Shown in pieces: positions 8,516 through 16,613 of a stretch of DNA of 64,000 bases; position 1 is the first letter of the stretch, and each line of letters opens with the position of its first letter. Made by a program: the position numbers and the translations under genes. The notes below the pieces were generated by a model. It saw only the letters and a list, made by a program, of their open reading frames with translations. It did not search any database and was not told where the DNA came from. Source of the DNA: Paenibacillus taichungensis (GTDB taxonomy: Bacteria; Bacillota; Bacilli; Paenibacillales; Paenibacillaceae); the NCBI RefSeq assembly GCF_013359905.1, contig NZ_JABMCC010000118.1, positions 186,001-250,000 on the forward strand. The letters are read 5' to 3'.

Positions 8516-9454
8516 TTAACCGCGAATAAGCTGTTCGGCCAGGTCATGACTGTCCATGACATGACTTGCACTGATGGCACAGTCATCCGGGGTTTCAAGA
8601 TTTGCCAAGAATTGATCAATTGCTCCTGTGAATCCTCTTCGGGTCAAAATACTTTCCCAGCTGCCAAAGGTTTCCTTGCGTTCCTGTGCACCACGTTCCT
8701 CATACTTCGCTATTTCCATGTTCAGCACTTCTACCGATCTTCCCCCGCCATACAGCTCAATCTTCTCCAGATCCACTCCTGCTTGGCGTACCATATCGAA
8801 TCTGCCAAATGCCGTTCTGCCCAGCTTGGCTGAACCAGCCGCATGCAACAGTCGGTCCAGATCATTTTTACGTATCCACTGATGGAGCAGCTGCACATTG
8901 TGATCCGAATACCATAACATCAGGTCAAGGATATGAATCAGATCATCATAGATGGTTTCCGCAGCGGGACGATCCTGAATGCCTGTCCGATGTTTAGTAA
9001 CTGTCAGCGATTCAAAACCCTGTCCAGCCTGCATCCATTCCTTCGCATTTTGATACAACGGTGCAAATCTCCGGTTAAAACCTACCGCCAAAAGAAGACC
9101 CTGTGCTTCAGCAAATGCGGTCATTTCTTCCGACTCCCGTAACGTATAGGACAGCGGTTTGTCCACGTATACTGCCAGCCCGCGCTCCAAACATTGCATA
9201 ACGATGTCAAAATGAGCTTCTGTCGCTGTATGTACAAACACCGCATCCAGATCCCAGGACAACAATTCTTTTATATCCGTTGTTCCATTGTTCAATCTAT
9301 AGGTATGCTGTATTTCCTTCACCGGCTCGGGAGAACGGTTCATAATCCCCGTAATTTCCACGTTAGCGTGGGCAGTCAACAGCGGCAAATATACTTTACG
9401 TGCAATATCCCCGAGTCCGATGATCGCAGCACGGGTTCGCTTGGTTGTTTCCAT
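8516..9454 (-). CDS. Gfo/Idh/MocA family oxidoreductase (third paralogue)
   Basis: This 312-residue protein has the Rossmann start 'AAIIGLGDIARKVYLPLL', the motif 'AVYVDKPLSYTL' (DKP in place of the usual EKP) and 'AETIYDDLIHILDLMLWYSD', where the family's active-site histidine segment occurs. It is shorter than the two paralogues in the nearby sugar cluster and resembles the virulence-factor MviM/YceM-like branch. ATG at 9454 is placed ten bases after AAGGTGG; an ATG three codons earlier abuts that site. The 5' gap faces a divergent membrane-protein gene. The substrate is unknown, and it need not belong to the 2-8 kb pathway. Confidence 0.85.
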   Translation of the reverse strand: METTKRTRAAIIGLGDIARKVYLPLLTAHANVEITGIMNRSPEPVKEIQHTYRLNNGTTDIKELLSWDLDAVFVHTATEAHFDIVMQCLERGLAVYVDKPLSYTLRESEEMTAFAEAQGLLLAVGFNRRFAPLYQNAKEWMQAGQGFESLTVTKHRTGIQDRPAAETIYDDLIHILDLMLWYSDHNVQLLHQWIRKNDLDRLLHAAGSAKLGRTAFGRFDMVRQAGVDLEKIELYGGGRSVEVLNMEIAKYEERGAQERKETFGSWESILTRRGFTGAIDQFLANLETPDDCAISASHVMDSHDLAEQLIRG

Positions 9455-9654
9455 TATGATCATTCCACCTTCAGATGAGTTCTATATTTCTACGTCCTAT
9501 AGTGTAACCCTTCAGACAGCAACATGCCAGTGATTGCAGCTAGAACCGGTACGAATTGTCCATCCTTTGGTTGAACGTGGTAAACTTTAGAGAGATAGCA
9601 ATACGGATTGGGATACGGTAAGACCTTCCTGGTCTGAAAGGAGCGTTTGGGATT

Positions 9655-10266
9655 TTGCGAAAATGGTTATGGCTCCTCTTATATGTTTTAGTTGCCGGAG
9701 TCACGTTTATTTACAGATATGAACTACTGGCCTGGACCGATCTGCATCAGTCCATACCACTTTTACTCGCCATGGCGACGTTGTTTGCTCTTGTACCCGT
9801 AATTCCGTACAAAATCGTCATTATTGCCTTTGGCTACAGTTACGGCACTGCAACAGCAGCCTGGATATGCTGGCTTGGAACCACATTTGCTGCACTGCTG
9901 GTATACACCGGAGCAAGAACGATATTCCGAAATCAGGCCAGAACCTATCTCGAACGCATTCGGGGTTTAAATCGATTTACAACGTGGATGGAGGCTCATC
10001 CCTTCATGGGTATCATGTCTATGCGACTGTTGCCCATCGTGCCGCAAATGGCGGTTAATATCTATGCGGGCATTACCTACACCCCATTCTGGGTGTTCAT
10101 GGTTGCGACAGCGATTGGCAAATTGCCTGCGATTTTTGTTTTTGCCTATGCGGGTGCACAAGCAGAATCATCAATCTGGGTGAGCCTGTTAATCCTTGCC
10201 GGTTATCTCGTGTTCATGACGATAATATTACTTTGGTTTCGCTTACGCTCTCGTAAAAAAGTCTAA
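9655..10266 (+). CDS. VTT-domain (TVP38/TMEM64, DedA-like) membrane protein
   Basis: This 203-residue protein has five or six hydrophobic segments (about residues 3-20, 32-55, 60-85, 125-150 and 165-195). The central stretch 'FAYSYGTATAAW...GTTFAALLVYTGAR', seen as 'FGYSYGTATAAWICWLGT' in the sequence, and the loop 'GIMSMRLLPIVPQMAVNIYAGITYTPFWVFMVATAIGKLPA' are typical of VTT/SNARE-associated proteins. The R-x-x-P-(h)-P-x-x-x-N-(h)-x-A-G pattern in that loop is the family hallmark. Members act as lipid scramblases or carrier-lipid transporters, so a role in membrane lipid handling is likely. TTG start at 9655 with AAAGGAG eleven bases upstream. Confidence 0.85.
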   Translation: MRKWLWLLLYVLVAGVTFIYRYELLAWTDLHQSIPLLLAMATLFALVPVIPYKIVIIAFGYSYGTATAAWICWLGTTFAALLVYTGARTIFRNQARTYLERIRGLNRFTTWMEAHPFMGIMSMRLLPIVPQMAVNIYAGITYTPFWVFMVATAIGKLPAIFVFAYAGAQAESSIWVSLLILAGYLVFMTIILLWFRLRSRKKV

Positions 10267-10314
10267 GTCGGAACAGTCAGAAACATTTCAGACTCATCCT
10301 CTTTACGATCCTGC

Positions 10315-10343
10315 TTGGTTGGCTTGCCAATTCGGGATATAAT
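10315..10343 (+). promoter_or_regulatory. Sigma-A promoter of msrAB
   Basis: TTGGTT and TATAAT are separated by 17 bases, about 50 bases upstream of the msrAB start. The -10 is perfect and the -35 matches 4 of 6. Confidence 0.7.
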
Positions 10344-10394
10344 AGAAGAGTAAGCCAAAATATCATTCTTCATCAGAAATGGAGTGACTATAGC

Positions 10395-11357
10395 ATGGAA
10401 CAACATACTAGTGAAAAAGCAACTTTTGCAGGCGGATGCTTCTGGTGTATGGTATCCCCCTTCGAGGAACTACCCGGTATTCATAAGATTGTATCGGGAT
10501 ATACAGGAGGACATACGGAGAACCCAACATATGAGGAGGTCTGCTCGGAAACGACAGGTCACGTAGAGGCCGTTCAAATTACATTCGACCCGGCCATCTT
10601 CCCATATGAGAAACTCGTTGAATTGTTCTGGCAACAGATCGATCCAACAGATACGGGTGGACAATTCCATGACCGTGGATCATCTTATCAGACAGCCATC
10701 TTCTATCATAGTGAAGAACAACGCCAGATCGCAGAGGCTTCCAAAGCAGCTTTGGCACAAAGCGGACGTTTTGACAAACCAATCTTCACACCGATTTTGC
10801 CAGCGAAAACGTTCTATGAAGCAGAGGAGCATCACCAAGGTTACCATCACAAAAACCCTGCGCACTACAAACGGTACCGTAAAGGTTCTGGACGTGAAGA
10901 CTTTATCGAACGTAACTGGTCCGGCAAAGTGGATAAAGACGGCCTGAAGGAGCGTCTTACGCCGCTGCAATATGAAGTAACCCAAAACAACGCAACCGAA
11001 CCAGCGTTCCATAACGAGTTCTGGGATCACCACGGTGACGGAATTTACGTGGACATCGTATCCGGCGAGCCATTGTTCAGTTCCACCGACAAATACGATT
11101 CAGGCTGCGGCTGGCCAAGCTTCACCCGTCCACTACGTGACTACAATGTGAAGGAAAAAACAGATCTCAGCCACTTCATGATTCGTACCGAAGTGAGAAG
11201 TCGTGAAGGGGATTCCCATCTGGGTCACCTGTTCAATGATGGCCCTGCCGAAGCTGGTGGAATGCGTTATTGCATCAATTCCGCAGCCCTTCGTTTTGTA
11301 CCCAAAGAAGATCTTGAAAAAGAAGGATATGCCGAATACGCCGTACTTTTTAATTAA
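10395..11357 (+). CDS. msrAB: Bifunctional peptide methionine sulfoxide reductase MsrA/MsrB
   Basis: This 320-residue fusion repairs both S- and R-epimers of oxidised methionine in proteins. The MsrA part (about 1-165) carries the catalytic motif GCFWC near residues 14-18 and the family segments 'GYTGGHTENPTYEEVC', 'GHVEAVQITFDP' and 'TDTGGQFHDRGSSY'. The MsrB part (about 180-320) has 'SGCGWPSF', 'SHLGHLFNDGP' and 'RYCINSAALRFVP', the last containing the catalytic Cys. The CxxC zinc pairs of many MsrB proteins are absent, so it is the zinc-free form. ATG at 10395 follows GGAGTG. It has its own sigma-A promoter and ends before a bidirectional terminator. Cytosolic. Confidence 0.95.
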   Translation: MEQHTSEKATFAGGCFWCMVSPFEELPGIHKIVSGYTGGHTENPTYEEVCSETTGHVEAVQITFDPAIFPYEKLVELFWQQIDPTDTGGQFHDRGSSYQTAIFYHSEEQRQIAEASKAALAQSGRFDKPIFTPILPAKTFYEAEEHHQGYHHKNPAHYKRYRKGSGREDFIERNWSGKVDKDGLKERLTPLQYEVTQNNATEPAFHNEFWDHHGDGIYVDIVSGEPLFSSTDKYDSGCGWPSFTRPLRDYNVKEKTDLSHFMIRTEVRSREGDSHLGHLFNDGPAEAGGMRYCINSAALRFVPKEDLEKEGYAEYAVLFN

Positions 11358-11600
11358 GTAATGGTCCATTGAAGTACGTATTTAAGAAGCGCTAGCGAAT
11401 CGATCGCATCTTAAGAGGACAATTCACTTGGAATGCTAATTTTAACGAATTTCAGTCACGTTATTCCGGTGAAACTGCGGAACAGCCTGAGGCAGCACAT
11501 GTAAAGCGATGACATAATGTCTCTACGACTCGTTAAACCGCAGACTTGAGGGACTGGAGCTATTAACTTGTGCTCCGTTCGTTAGACATTAAGTAAGACT
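11358..11600. other. Intergenic stretch without a gene
   Basis: No open frame with a ribosome site is seen on either strand. The text contains several short inverted repeats but nothing I recognise. It ends at a strong terminator. Confidence 0.5.
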
Positions 11601-11651
11601 AAAAAAGGGACTTCCCGTCATCTTCATGACGCATGGGAAGTCCCCTTTTTA
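11601..11651. terminator. Bidirectional terminator between msrAB and amj
   Basis: GGGACTTCCC pairs with GGGAAGTCCC around an 18-base loop that itself can form a small hairpin. A-tracts and T-tracts flank it on both strands, serving msrAB (+) and amj (-). Confidence 0.85.
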
Positions 11652-11684
11652 TTTCTCTTTTTTTGTATATAGATTGGAATTAGC

Positions 11685-12485
11685 TTACATCATACTCACA
11701 ATCCAGCCGATCCAGTAGGCAAATGGAATCAATAACAACTGAGCCAACAATGTGCCAAATAAACGGGATACAAGCATACAACCATAGATCTGATTCATTC
11801 GATCCAGCCGGATTTCACCGCGCAGAGATTTGTCACTGAGCAACGAAATGCGAGGATCAATCAGAATGGTTAACAGAATAGTTGCTACTCCATTAATGAG
11901 TCCTGTGGATTGCGAAGCAGCTACAGCCTGCCCCGGATAAAGATACGCAGCGTACAGACTGGACAGAACTCCAGTCGTATAGATCGCTGTCACCGCTATG
12001 TTCAACGTCATTAGACGTCTGGGCATTCCATTGTGTACCAATAGCTTTGCCATTTTCCATGATGGCGGGGTAATGTAATACATCGCATTTTTGAACTTGC
12101 TGCGCTTCAGCAGACCTCGAATCATGGATGGAATCGATCCTGCCGCCTCAAAATGAACGACCATTCGGGAAGCGAGCTTAACCATCGTTGGAAAACTTAG
12201 AATAGCCAGGGCTGTTCCTATCGTAGCCGCACCCATTAGCCAGTGCAATTGCGCTGCAAAGTGTGGATTCCCTCCATTCGTTGCCGTATCCACGAGATTA
12301 CCTACCATCGGCCCTTGGGCCATATTGGAGGTACGCGACACCAGCAGCAAAATTCCGGACAGGGACAAGGCCAGCGCGATTCTGCGAGTACGTAATCCTC
12401 CAAGGCGCAGCGCATAGGACAGACTGTCAGCGGCATGAATAAGCATCGTAAACAACATAGGAATGGCTAGGCTCAAACTAAACAT
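11685..12485 (-). CDS. amj: Lipid II flippase Amj-like membrane protein
   Basis: This 266-residue polytopic membrane protein matches Bacillus Amj (formerly YdaH), the alternative flippase that moves lipid II across the membrane when MurJ is missing. The N-terminal 'ADSLSYALRLGGLRTRRIALALSLSGILLLVSRTSNM' region, read in parts, agrees with what I remember of Amj, as does the length. About six hydrophobic segments are visible, with a central basic loop ('RGLLKRSKFKNAMYY'). The ATG at 12485 has AAGGAG eight bases upstream. It is divergent from the YdaT-like stress gene and shares a bidirectional terminator with msrAB. In B. subtilis amj is induced by envelope stress through sigma-M; no such promoter was confirmed here. 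Confidence 0.85.
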   Translation of the reverse strand: MFSLSLAIPMLFTMLIHAADSLSYALRLGGLRTRRIALALSLSGILLLVSRTSNMAQGPMVGNLVDTATNGGNPHFAAQLHWLMGAATIGTALAILSFPTMVKLASRMVVHFEAAGSIPSMIRGLLKRSKFKNAMYYITPPSWKMAKLLVHNGMPRRLMTLNIAVTAIYTTGVLSSLYAAYLYPGQAVAASQSTGLINGVATILLTILIDPRISLLSDKSLRGEIRLDRMNQIYGCMLVSRLFGTLLAQLLLIPFAYWIGWIVSMM

Positions 12486-12653
12486 ATGTAAATCTCCTTA
12501 TCTTTTTCTTTTTCCTAATGGGCTTCTATTGTAATTTCAAGTATGGAAGCATTATACTCCTCATCCACATAAAAGTATAGAAAAGGGCAGAGAAGCTAAA
12601 CAGTAGAATGCACCAAAACTACAGCGTGTGCTTCAAGGTTCTCCACAATAATC

Positions 12654-12678
12654 GTTTATTCATCCGGGTACAGGGTAA
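12654..12678 (+). promoter_or_regulatory. Sigma-B-type promoter before the YdaT-like gene
   Basis: GTTTAT and GGGTAA separated by 13 bases match the general-stress sigma-B consensus (GTTTAA, 12-14, GGGTAT) with one mismatch in each box. It lies 38 bases before the start codon. Confidence 0.65.
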
Positions 12679-12715
12679 TATACAAATAACTTATATTGTA
12701 CAGGAGGGAATCAAT

Positions 12716-13189
12716 ATGCCGTGGAACAAACAGGATTATCCCGTTTCCATGAAAAATCTGGAGCCTCGTGTCAGACATAAGGCCATTGAAATTGCCAATG
12801 CACTGCTGGATGACGGTTATGAGGAAGGACGCTCCATTGCGATCGCTACTGCCAAAGCGGAAGAATGGGATGAGAACCATCCCACATCGAAGCATTCGAA
12901 GCAGGGTACGAAACAACCTTCATCAGACAGCAAATCAGAACATGGAAAATCTTCATCTCCACGCCGTCATTCCGAACCTGTCTCTTCTTCCAAAAGCCAT
13001 GATAATATTCATGTGGTTCCTACCGACTCTGGCTGGGCCATCAAGGAAGAAGGTCAATCCAAATCTCTGGCTACGTTCCGAACCAAAGCCGAAGCTGTGG
13101 ATGCTGCCAAAGAAAAGAGTGAAAAACAGAACATTCGGGCTATTATCCATAATGAAGATGGGCAAATCGCTTCTTCCATTAAGCCTTAA
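12716..13189 (+). CDS. YdaT-like general stress protein with C-terminal DUF2188 domain
   Basis: The protein is 157 residues. Residues 1-55 ('MPWNKQDYPVSMKNL', 'EIANALLDDGYEEGRSIAIA') match the YdaT/ChaB-like module of Bacillus stress proteins. Residues 58-98 are a low-complexity Ser/Lys/His linker. Residues 99-157 ('HVVPTDSGWAIKEEG', 'TFRTKAEAVDAAKEKSE', 'IIHNEDGQI') are a DUF2188 domain. ATG at 12716 is chosen for AGGAGG just upstream; the frame is open further upstream without a site. The sigma-B-like promoter fits known sigma-B control of ydaT in B. subtilis. The biochemical role is unknown. The fusion of the two modules through a disordered linker is visible directly. Confidence 0.85.
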   Translation: MPWNKQDYPVSMKNLEPRVRHKAIEIANALLDDGYEEGRSIAIATAKAEEWDENHPTSKHSKQGTKQPSSDSKSEHGKSSSPRRHSEPVSSSKSHDNIHVVPTDSGWAIKEEGQSKSLATFRTKAEAVDAAKEKSEKQNIRAIIHNEDGQIASSIKP

Positions 13190-13255
13190 GTGAATCTGTT
13201 CTAAAATAGGATATATCGTGAATGTATTACGTTAATTTTTTTACTGAAGGCAAGC

Positions 13256-13312
13256 AAAAAAGCCCTTTCGCCGCTAATGGAATGATTCCCATCAAGCATG
13301 CAAAAGGGCTTT
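13256..13312 (-). terminator. Terminator of the YitT-family gene
   Basis: AAAGCCCTTT pairs with AAAGGGCTTT around a 34-base loop containing a second stem. Six T follow on the minus strand. It could also stop the convergent YdaT-like transcript. Confidence 0.75.
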
Positions 13313-13379
13313 GTGTTTGGTATGAGGCAAGCCCACCATACTCGAACAACATTCATTTCGAATAGGGTGGTCGTTACGT

Positions 13380-14102
13380 TTAATGCGAAACCCCTCTAGC
13401 CACTGGAACTCGTTGTGAAGCACCGCTGACTACTTTGGCTGCAGTCGACACGGGCAGTTTCACAGCTGAGGTCGTAACCGTCCGGCGAGCCGGGAAACTG
13501 ACCATGTACGTAATCACTTTACTGGCAATCCATACGGCCAGAATGGTATATAAAGTTTCTTTTACCGGTAGAAAGAAAAGCGACAATCCGAGTACAAACG
13601 CATCGCTGACAAAGAAAACCGTTCCCAGCTTCCAGCCTTTCCAACGGCTAATGAGCACCGCCAAAATGTCATCTCCACCTGTCGCTCCTCCGAATCGTAG
13701 CACCATGCCAGCTCCCACGCCGGTAATAACACCGGATAGGACTGCCGGAATCCACAGATTACCATGAAACGGAATGACCAGGGTAGAGTACCGCTCAAAC
13801 CCGTCATAGAACAATGAGAATGCGGCCACACCCAGCAGCGCCTGAATCATGAACTTCCAGCCCTTGAGGAACCAGGCCAGAATCATGACTGGAATATCCA
13901 GCAGTAGCATGCCGATTGCAGGTGATAAGCCTGTCGCGTACTTTCCAAGCAGGGCCAGACCGACAAATCCGCCCTCCGATAAATGATTCTGAAAATTAAT
14001 GTGATAATAGGCAAATGCCAAAATAAATGTTCCGAGCAGCATAATGGCGAACTTTCCCGCCTCTGTCTTAACTTGTTGTAAGGTTAACGATGTTCTCTTC
14101 AT
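13380..14102 (-). CDS. YitT family membrane protein
   Basis: This 240-residue protein has five or six membrane segments. The stretches 'EGGFVGLALLGKYATGLSPAIGMLLLDIPVMILAWFLKG' (in parts) and 'AGMVLRFGGATGGDDILAVLISRWKGWKLG' are typical of the YitT/YqfU (UPF0750) family, usually written G-G-(A/S)-T-G-G-x-D. The C-terminal DUF2179 domain common in the family is missing; a basic tail of about 35 residues takes its place, so this is the short form. The ATG at 14102 has GAGGG upstream. Function is unknown, though membrane transport is often suggested. A long upstream region holds a possible 21-codon leader frame. Confidence 0.85.
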   Translation of the reverse strand: MKRTSLTLQQVKTEAGKFAIMLLGTFILAFAYYHINFQNHLSEGGFVGLALLGKYATGLSPAIGMLLLDIPVMILAWFLKGWKFMIQALLGVAAFSLFYDGFERYSTLVIPFHGNLWIPAVLSGVITGVGAGMVLRFGGATGGDDILAVLISRWKGWKLGTVFFVSDAFVLGLSLFFLPVKETLYTILAVWIASKVITYMVSFPARRTVTTSAVKLPVSTAAKVVSGASQRVPVARGVSH

Positions 14103-14413
14103 TCAGGTTCCCTCGCAGTTTGTAAAGGTTGGTTTGCACCGACCGTACCCTGCAAAAGGCAAGCCTGGAAGAAATCATCGTATTTGTCCTTCGAATATTA
14201 TTCATTCCAATCCCCTCTTTCGCAGAGTCAGCCGTTTTTTTTCTTTACGGTGGTGTACTCTACAAGGGGCGCTAAGTGTAAGAGAGATCGTAACGTTTCC
14301 AGATCGTCCTTGGGGAGATTATCCTTCGGGAACTCATGGTATCCTGATCCTTTCTGTCTGTTGGTGGTTAGCTATGCTTGGTTAAACGTATACTTTCCAC
14401 TAATCACTTCGAT
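14103..14413. other. Upstream region of the YitT gene with possible 21-codon leader frame
   Basis: No standard gene is seen. On the minus strand an ATG at 14337 runs to a stop at 14272-14274 (21 residues, Arg-rich, starting MSSRRII) and has AAAGGA about ten bases upstream. Whether it is translated is unknown. Confidence 0.3.
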
Positions 14414-14544
14414 TGTAGCACCCTCTTCCGATCGCTGTTATCCCCGGATTTTTTTGATTCCCTTTTTCTAAGGGAAAAATCCTGTGATAAAGGCGAACAC
14501 TTCGTTTCTTCAGACGGGTCTACACTCTCCGTTACCGTGTAAAG
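14414..14544 (+). repeat. Dispersed hairpin repeat, copy 1
   Basis: The signature CGATCGCTGTTATCCCCGG is followed by a T-rich bend, a hairpin (CCCTTT/AAGGG) and GATAAAGGCGAAC, ending in CTCTCCGTTACCGTGTAA. It shares this order with the copies at 32.8, 34.3 and 53.7 kb. Frames that read through it on the minus strand (containing KSGDNSDRK) are spurious. Confidence 0.8.
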
Positions 14545-14904
14545 ATTTAGTTTAAACATCAAAGCTAACTTGCTTGTTCTTCTATTATATAACACCGATG
14601 TGATTGGGTCGAAACAGCAGACCCTTCAAATATGCGCAAAAAGCACACTCTGGTCTGCTTGTGCCGTCAAACAGCCACACCAGGACAAGCTTCTCTAACT
14701 AATGGTGCTACCTGCTCCTTCATTCTATGACTGAAGCTTCCAAATATAACTATCCAGTCACCCAACTGTGACAATTTGGGTCCATTTTTTATTTTTCCGC
14801 GGATTTTAAAGGAATCATTTCCCTCTTGCACATACACTATAGCAAATGTAATCGGCTTATCTTGGTCCAGCTAAACGTTTCCAGACTTACTCTGCTGTTT
14901 ATGG
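14545..14904. other. Non-coding stretch before the TIR-like gene
   Basis: No gene was found. Small hairpins occur (for example GGGTC/GACCC near 14607-14632, GCACA/TGTGC near 14643-14668). They may be part of a leader or remnants. Confidence 0.4.
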
Positions 14905-14910
14905 TATAAT
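14905..14910 (+). promoter_or_regulatory. Extended -10 of the TIR-like operon
   Basis: TGGTATAAT gives a perfect TATAAT with TG one base before it, about 43 bases upstream of the start codon. No good -35 is present, as is normal for extended -10 promoters. Confidence 0.5.
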
Positions 14911-14952
14911 ATAACAATTGATTCCCACTACCCGTTTAAGCGAGGCGGATTG

Positions 14953-15990
14953 ATGAAAACGTTAAAGCCAAGAATCTTTATTGGCTGCTCGCTGGAAGCG
15001 AAGCCGATTGCAGCCGCAGTACACGAAAACTTGCGTTTCTCGGCCGAAGTTACCCCTTGGTACTCCGGAGTTTTTAATCCAAGCAGTTATACCATGGACG
15101 ATTTGGAAACAGAAGTGCGTACGACTGACTTTGCCATTTTTATTTTTCATCCGGATGATATATCTAAAATTCGCGGGAAGTACTATGCCTCTGTCCGTGA
15201 TAATACAATGCTGGAAATGGGTTTGTTTATGGGTCGGCTAGGACGAAAGCGTATTTTTTTCATTCTCCCCGAAGATATTACGGACATCAAAGACGCTTCC
15301 AAGATCGAAGGTTTACGCATGCCTACAGACCTCCTGGGATTAAATCCACTGGTTTATGAAATTCGTTCAGACGGGAAATGGGCGCCAGCCGTCTCGGTGG
15401 CCTGTTCCAAAATCGCAAACAGCATCGAAGAACAGGGACGATGGAGCGATCCCGAAGTGGAAAAAATCATCGAGAAACATAAAAGGTCTGAGGGCGAAGC
15501 CCGATTACAGTTGCTCAAGCTGCTGCGATTCTTCAGGGAGTTACTGCGTACCCGCAAAGCAGATTCGGTTATGTTGGAGCGAATGAGCGATGCACTTCGA
15601 AGTGCATTTGTATCCCTTCCTCCATTTGCCGTGCGTGGAACTGCCATATACCGTACAGATGACAGTGGTCATATTGAACAATTATGTGGTAATGTTGGGG
15701 AACCGGGGAGAAAATATAACTTGTCCGCCAACGACGACAAACAGCCTGATGATCCGAAGCGAATTCTGGTTATTGATTCTTACCGGGAGAACAAAATCAA
15801 GATCAATCTCTACGACGACTACCTTGAGAAAGAGTATCTGCTATGCTATCCTGTAGCCAAGAGGTATGTAATCACAGTCCATATTATTGGACATATTGAA
15901 GCGGATGAGGCGATATTTCAGCAGATGGATTTGGAGAATCGTCATCTGTTCAACGCCATCAACGATTTGTTAGGAGGCGAACCGGAATGA
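14953..15990 (+). CDS. TIR-like (predicted nucleotide-binding, NADase-type) protein with GAF-like C-terminal domain
   Basis: The protein is 345 residues. Residues 6-150 match the TIR-like family known from Cap12/TIR-STING and Pycsar effectors: 'RIFIGCSLEAKPIAAAVHENL', here read in parts, 'WYSGVF' at 36-41, 'DFAIFIFHPDD' at 59-69, 'RDNTMLEMGLFMGRLGRKR' at 82-100 with the expected catalytic Glu88, and 'DLLGL' at 126-130. In studied members this domain cleaves NAD+. Residues about 150-200 form a charged helix and about 205-340 look like a GAF-type sensor ('LLCYPVAKRYVITVHIIGHI', then a final helix). The ATG at 14953 is preferred over a TTG directly before it, after GAGGCGG. Its TGA overlaps the next ATG. 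A role in antiphage defence or NAD signalling is inferred; the GAF call is tentative. Confidence 0.82.
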   Translation: MKTLKPRIFIGCSLEAKPIAAAVHENLRFSAEVTPWYSGVFNPSSYTMDDLETEVRTTDFAIFIFHPDDISKIRGKYYASVRDNTMLEMGLFMGRLGRKRIFFILPEDITDIKDASKIEGLRMPTDLLGLNPLVYEIRSDGKWAPAVSVACSKIANSIEEQGRWSDPEVEKIIEKHKRSEGEARLQLLKLLRFFRELLRTRKADSVMLERMSDALRSAFVSLPPFAVRGTAIYRTDDSGHIEQLCGNVGEPGRKYNLSANDDKQPDDPKRILVIDSYRENKIKINLYDDYLEKEYLLCYPVAKRYVITVHIIGHIEADEAIFQQMDLENRHLFNAINDLLGGEPE

Positions 15991-16220
15991 AACCGGAAAC
16001 GAAAAAAATAAGCAAGCGCTGGGGCAGCGAGAAAAAGGTACGCCTCAGTTCTGCGCCCGAATCATCACGACCGGTTCCGGAACCCAAGGAAGAAGATCGT
16101 TTCCACAAACCGGCCGTACCGCTGACTACGATTGGCCCTTCACTGAAGGGTAAAGAAAGACCTTACAAAGTGATTCTGGAAAAAGAGGCTCTTTATGAGA
16201 AGCCTCAGTATCTGGCTTAA
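15987..16220 (+). CDS. Small basic protein translationally coupled to the TIR-like gene
   Basis: The 77-residue protein starts inside the stop of the TIR-like gene (ATGA overlap), with GGAGG ten bases before the ATG, so it should be made from the same message. It is rich in Lys, Glu and Pro ('KKISKRWGSEKKVRL', 'PVPEPKEEDRF'), with no membrane segment and little predicted fold. I do not recognise it. Strict coupling suggests it works with, restrains or delivers the TIR-like protein, but this is inference. A terminator follows, ending the two-gene operon. Confidence 0.65.
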   Translation: MKPETKKISKRWGSEKKVRLSSAPESSRPVPEPKEEDRFHKPAVPLTTIGPSLKGKERPYKVILEKEALYEKPQYLA

Positions 16221-16272
16221 CCGCTTTATGCTCATATACAACTCTGCCGTCTGGTTCGGCAGATCATCTCTG

Positions 16273-16302
16273 GCCCCGCCGCCCAAGGCAGGGGCTTTTT
16301 TG
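16273..16302 (+). terminator. Terminator of the TIR-like operon
   Basis: GCCCCGCC pairs with GGCAGGGGC, with one bulge, followed by six T. A second hairpin CTGCCG/CGGCAG lies just before at about 16246-16264. Confidence 0.85.
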
Positions 16303-16545
16303 TTGCAACACCTTGGCAATTCTTCATAACCTTCCCCAATCAACGAACCAAAAGCTCTTCATCTCTTCCTCTGATGCATTAAGTCGTTTTCTTATGCCCT
16401 TAGGTTTCCTGCAAAACCCAAATATTATACCTTATTTTGGAGATGGCCTGTCCCTATTTCACCGCCTACAACCTCAACATCAATCGCATACGGACTACTT
16501 CCAATATTTCTCGGTTGTATTATGTATCATCATTGCATATATTGA
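16303..16545. other. Intergenic stretch without a gene
   Basis: An 86-codon frame spans it but has no ribosome site and an unlikely composition. I see no structure until the promoter and LexA box at 16547-16569. Confidence 0.5.
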
Positions 16546-16546
16546 T

Positions 16547-16569
16547 TATAATATAAGAACATACGTTCT
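16547..16569 (+). promoter_or_regulatory. LexA (DinR) box next to a -10 element, before the 128-aa gene
   Basis: AGAACATACGTTCT at 16556-16569 matches the Bacillus SOS consensus CGAACnnnnGTTCG in its GAAC-N4-GTTC core. It directly follows TATAAT at 16547-16552, an ideal position for repression by LexA. A partial half-site AGAACATGTCC follows. Confidence 0.7.
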
Positions 16570-16613
16570 GTAAATAAGAACATGTCCGAATTCAAGGTTA
16601 AGGAAGTGAAAGT

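Noticed and set aside
14404..14595. Small frame reading through repeat copy 1
   Set aside because: It shares its text (KSGDNSDRK) with a frame in another repeat copy, so it is a by-product of the repeat.
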